Positions 6,315 through 8,865 of a stretch of 8,865 nt of DNA are shown here, in pieces. Under the pieces are notes generated by a model. That model saw only the letters and a program-made list of their open reading frames with translations, had not been told where the DNA came from and did not search any database. The DNA is taken from positions 1-8,865 of the forward strand of contig JBDRGC010000164.1 of NCBI GenBank assembly GCA_043818215.1, given 5' to 3'. The position numbers were made by a program, and so were the translations under genes. Origin of the DNA: JBDRGC01 sp043818215 (lineage in GTDB: Bacteria; Chloroflexota; Anaerolineae; Anaerolineales; UBA11858). The first letter of the stretch is position 1, and the number at the start of each line of letters is the position of its first letter.

Positions 6315-7832
6315 ATGAAATCCAAATTCACGCTGAAAACTTATCTTATCGCGGCTCTGGCTGAAGGTCTCATCAGCCTGTTTTTGTTACTGCTCATCCC
6401 CAGCGACCCGAAAAACGTCTGGCTGCTTGGGATGTCGAAATCCCGGATTGTGATGTTGGCGGCGGGGACACTCACAGTGGCGGTGTTTGCTCTACTTGTG
6501 GTCAGGGCGACAAAAGATGAGACGAGGTATGCGAGATTAGACCTCGGGGTAGAGAAAACATTTCAATACGCCGGCCACCTTACAACTGGGCTGGTTTTCT
6601 CGCTGGCTGGATTTTTAGGCGGCAGCTACTTCCTCTACACCACGATCACAACCACGGATTTGTTCGTCAAAGGATATTTCATCCGTCTGGCTCCATGTGT
6701 GTTTTGGTTGACCATGATATGTGGACAATCTATCCTGTTCATTAATTGTTCGAATGTAGATCGGGCAAAAAAATATTTTCGGGATCATGGGACCGCGATT
6801 GCACTTCTTTTTGTAATTTTGTTGACCGGGTTGTGTTTCCACGCCAATTTGTGGGATACACTCCCTGAAGATTGGGACATCAACAAAATGTTCAACCAGG
6901 ACAATAAATTCGATCTTGAACAACAGGATATTTATCAGGTGTTCACCGAAGGGGATCGATTACAGCACGGTCAAAATCCATATTCACGCGCCCTTGATCA
7001 GGACACTGATTTACAATGGAATCAGCAAAATGCGACTTATCTTCCCATTTTTTATATTCTCACCTGGTTGACACAAGAGGCCGGGCTTGAAGATTACCTG
7101 CAATATCTGAGTTTTTGGCGCGTTATCTTCTTGATCTTTAACCTGGCAATCGCTTATTTGCTCTTTTACATTCCTTACCACCGCCATAACACGTTGATTT
7201 TGGGCAGCTTTGCAGCATTGTTATGGCTATTCAACCGGTGGACTGTGCATATGACAATGATCTATCATATTGATTTCATTGCCATATTCTTTCTCCTATG
7301 GTCGCTGGTTTTATGGCCGAAATACAAAACCCCTTCTTTTCTGGCCTTTGGGCTATCACTGGGCGTAAAGCAAATGGCCATTTTCATGATCCCGATTTAT
7401 TTGATCTGGGCCTGGCAATCAAACGAAAAACGATCCATTAGACAATTTATTATTGATGCCCTGATAATTGGGAGCATTCCGTTGATCGTGTCGACACCCT
7501 TTTTGATTTGGAATGCCAAGGGATTTCTCGCATCCATTTTGATATCGGCAACCAGGAACGCAGAGAGTCATTTTGGGGTACCCTCGATTGATATTTTAAT
7601 GGGTTTATCCGGAATCCCGGCCAAGCTCCCCATGGTGGGAATGATGACCCTGACATTCATTTTGGTGTGGAAACAGAAGATCAACCAGTTTGTGGCGGCC
7701 CTATTTATCATGGTCGTGTTTGTGGATTTCAATTCGGTCCTCTTCCGCCATTATATGACCTGGGTAGTGCCATTGATCCCATTGGCTATCGGGGATACTA
7801 TCTATAAACACACACATCCAGATACGATATGA
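6315..7832 (+). CDS. Polytopic membrane protein, GT-C glycosyltransferase-like
   Basis: This 505-residue integral membrane protein has roughly 12-13 hydrophobic segments (for example 8-28, 44-64, 122-144, 158-178, 263-285, 341-366, 378-398 and 478-492). A hydrophilic stretch of about 85 residues (179-262) contains DIYQVFTEGDRLQHGQNPY (205-223) and NATYLPIFY (239-247). Acidic residues early in such a loop, a GQNPY-type motif, a later LGVKQMAIFMIP helix (349-360) and an RHYMTWVVPL ending are features I associate with lipid-linked-sugar GT-C transferases such as GT87/DUF2029 proteins. The donor and acceptor cannot be read. Unlike classical members, four or five membrane spans precede the loop, so the N-terminal 178 residues may be an added module. 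The start ATG has a GAGGG about 11 bases upstream. The stop overlaps the next ATG as ATGA, indicating translational coupling. Confidence 0.72.
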   Translation: MKSKFTLKTYLIAALAEGLISLFLLLLIPSDPKNVWLLGMSKSRIVMLAAGTLTVAVFALLVVRATKDETRYARLDLGVEKTFQYAGHLTTGLVFSLAGFLGGSYFLYTTITTTDLFVKGYFIRLAPCVFWLTMICGQSILFINCSNVDRAKKYFRDHGTAIALLFVILLTGLCFHANLWDTLPEDWDINKMFNQDNKFDLEQQDIYQVFTEGDRLQHGQNPYSRALDQDTDLQWNQQNATYLPIFYILTWLTQEAGLEDYLQYLSFWRVIFLIFNLAIAYLLFYIPYHRHNTLILGSFAALLWLFNRWTVHMTMIYHIDFIAIFFLLWSLVLWPKYKTPSFLAFGLSLGVKQMAIFMIPIYLIWAWQSNEKRSIRQFIIDALIIGSIPLIVSTPFLIWNAKGFLASILISATRNAESHFGVPSIDILMGLSGIPAKLPMVGMMTLTFILVWKQKINQFVAALFIMVVFVDFNSVLFRHYMTWVVPLIPLAIGDTIYKHTHPDTI

Positions 7833-8836
7833 AACAAATATTGTTCGAAAAGCTAAAGCGCCCTTTCGCTAACGAATTATTAAAATTCGGCAGCATTTAT
7901 TTCTTCTTGGCGTTCATCAATTTACGCGTCAAATTACGCTTGACCCCAGCCTGGTTTGATGGCCACTTGGAGAGCAACCACAATCTGCTCCTAGCGTTCC
8001 AATACACAAACAACGAACAATCGCGATTACTCCAGTTTTATATTCCAGAAGTTTTTAGGCAGATCTTTGGATTAGCCATTCCTAACGCTTATATTCTTCA
8101 AAGATGGTTGTTCGTTTTCCTGACATTTCTTTGCTTCCATTTCTTCTTGAGAAAATGGTTTGACACCCAGATAACGTTTGGCGGAGTTTTATTCTTAGCT
8201 GGCATCATGCCCTTGAGTTATTACAACCATTTGCAGGAAAGTGCTTCTCTTCTATTGCTGACCTTCTTGTTAGCATTATGGGCCATTCGTGAGAAGCAAA
8301 CCCTGTTGTACATGGCTGTCCTAGCTATTGGAGCACTCAATAATGAGACAATCCTTATCTTACCAATGGTATTTTTCTGTTTTAATTTCGACAGTTTTGA
8401 GTTTAAGCATCTCCTACGTTTATCATGATTAGTCCTGGGAAGTTGTTTACCTGCATATCTCATCTCTGGTATGATCAGATATATTACGCGGGATAGACCT
8501 CACTTGGGAGGCGCCTGGCATTTACCAGATAACATCGAAGGTATTTTAGAACATATTCGATTTTCTCCTCTAGAATTATGGAAAGCGGAATACTTGTTTA
8601 TTTTCTTTATATTTGGGGTATTCTGGTTATTCGCATTTAACAAGTATTCTCAAAAGCCACTTTTTTTGCAGCGTGCAGCTATAATGATTCCAGTATTCAT
8701 CATCATCCATTTTATAACTGGCATCATCAAAGAAGTGCGTCAATTGCTTCCTCTGAGCTTCATAATTATTCCTATGGCACTTTTCTATCTTTTCCCTAAG
8801 GCTGCTCCAGGAGAATCCCAAGCCCGGTGGGAGTGA
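7829..8836 (+). pseudogene. Polytopic membrane protein interrupted by in-frame TGA
   Basis: The frame opens with an ATG that overlaps the previous stop (ATGA) and encodes a hydrophobic multi-span protein. It reads to TGA at 8426-8428 (199 residues), then continues in the same frame without a further stop to TGA 8834-8836, giving 335 codon positions in total. Residues after the stop (LVLGSCLPAYLISGMIRY) prolong a membrane segment naturally. The GALNNETILILP segment before the stop and the KEVRQLLPLSFIIIP segment after it belong to one recurrent membrane-protein pattern I associate with uncharacterised GT-C-like proteins. TGG (Trp) to TGA is the simplest explanation. An ATG at 8471 lacks a ribosome binding site, so a separate downstream gene is unlikely. 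The gene is AT-rich (8041-8100 is 21/60 G+C). The polar end KAAPGESQARWE is odd for the family. A sequencing or assembly error remains possible. Confidence 0.7.
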
Positions 8837-8865
8837 TAATCGAACAGGAACAGACTCTGCCAACT

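Noticed and set aside
8426..8480. Selenocysteine insertion or reassigned TGA codon
   Set aside because: No convincing SECIS-like stem directly after the TGA, no selenoprotein family match, and other genes in the window end properly at TGA.
8471..8836. Independent small membrane-protein gene starting at ATG 8471
   Set aside because: It is in the same frame as the preceding gene, lacks a ribosome binding site, and its sequence continues that gene's membrane protein; better read as the remainder after a nonsense codon.

Overview
The window looks like a chromosomal segment of an uncultured bacterium, most plausibly a member of Chloroflexota (Anaerolineae-like). This placement is an inference. 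It rests on protein flavour (a soluble GAF-GAF-PAS histidine kinase, a peculiar MBL-fold protein, a class 3 type asparaginase) and on the palindromic repeats scattered between genes; no marker gene that would settle it is present. All recognised genes are on the + strand.

Layout: (1) bases 2-940, the 3' part of holB (DNA polymerase III delta' subunit), whose first codons lie outside the window. (2) Bases 941-1416, a 476-base gap with no convincing gene. It holds two short inverted repeats and a symmetric, MITE/REP-like nested palindrome (1173-1316), then a candidate extended -10 promoter. (3) Bases 1417-3510, a cytosolic GAF-GAF-PAS sensor histidine kinase with no response regulator beside it. 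(4) Bases 3519-3608, a two-level nested palindrome. (5) Bases 3632-4480, an MBL-fold protein with a changed metal-ligand set. (6) Bases 4530-5576, a Rhizobium etli type (PF06089) L-asparaginase. (7) Bases 5594-5626, a perfect 15-bp palindrome immediately ahead of (8) bases 5635-6294, an endonuclease III-like DNA glycosylase with an intact Fe-S loop. (9) Bases 6315-7832, a polytopic GT-C-like membrane protein, overlapping by four bases (10) bases 7829-8836, a second polytopic membrane protein interrupted by one in-frame TGA. The last 29 bases (8837-8865) show nothing recognisable.

The genes do not form one obvious pathway. They are a mix of replication, repair, sensing and metabolism, followed by a tightly coupled membrane-protein pair probably linked to cell-surface glycan or lipid-glycan work. 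Base composition changes along the window: housekeeping genes are GC-rich, while the final membrane-protein gene is clearly AT-rich. I did not find a convincing undescribed multi-gene system. The items most worth checking are the in-frame TGA, the nested palindromes, and the altered metal-binding motif of the MBL protein.
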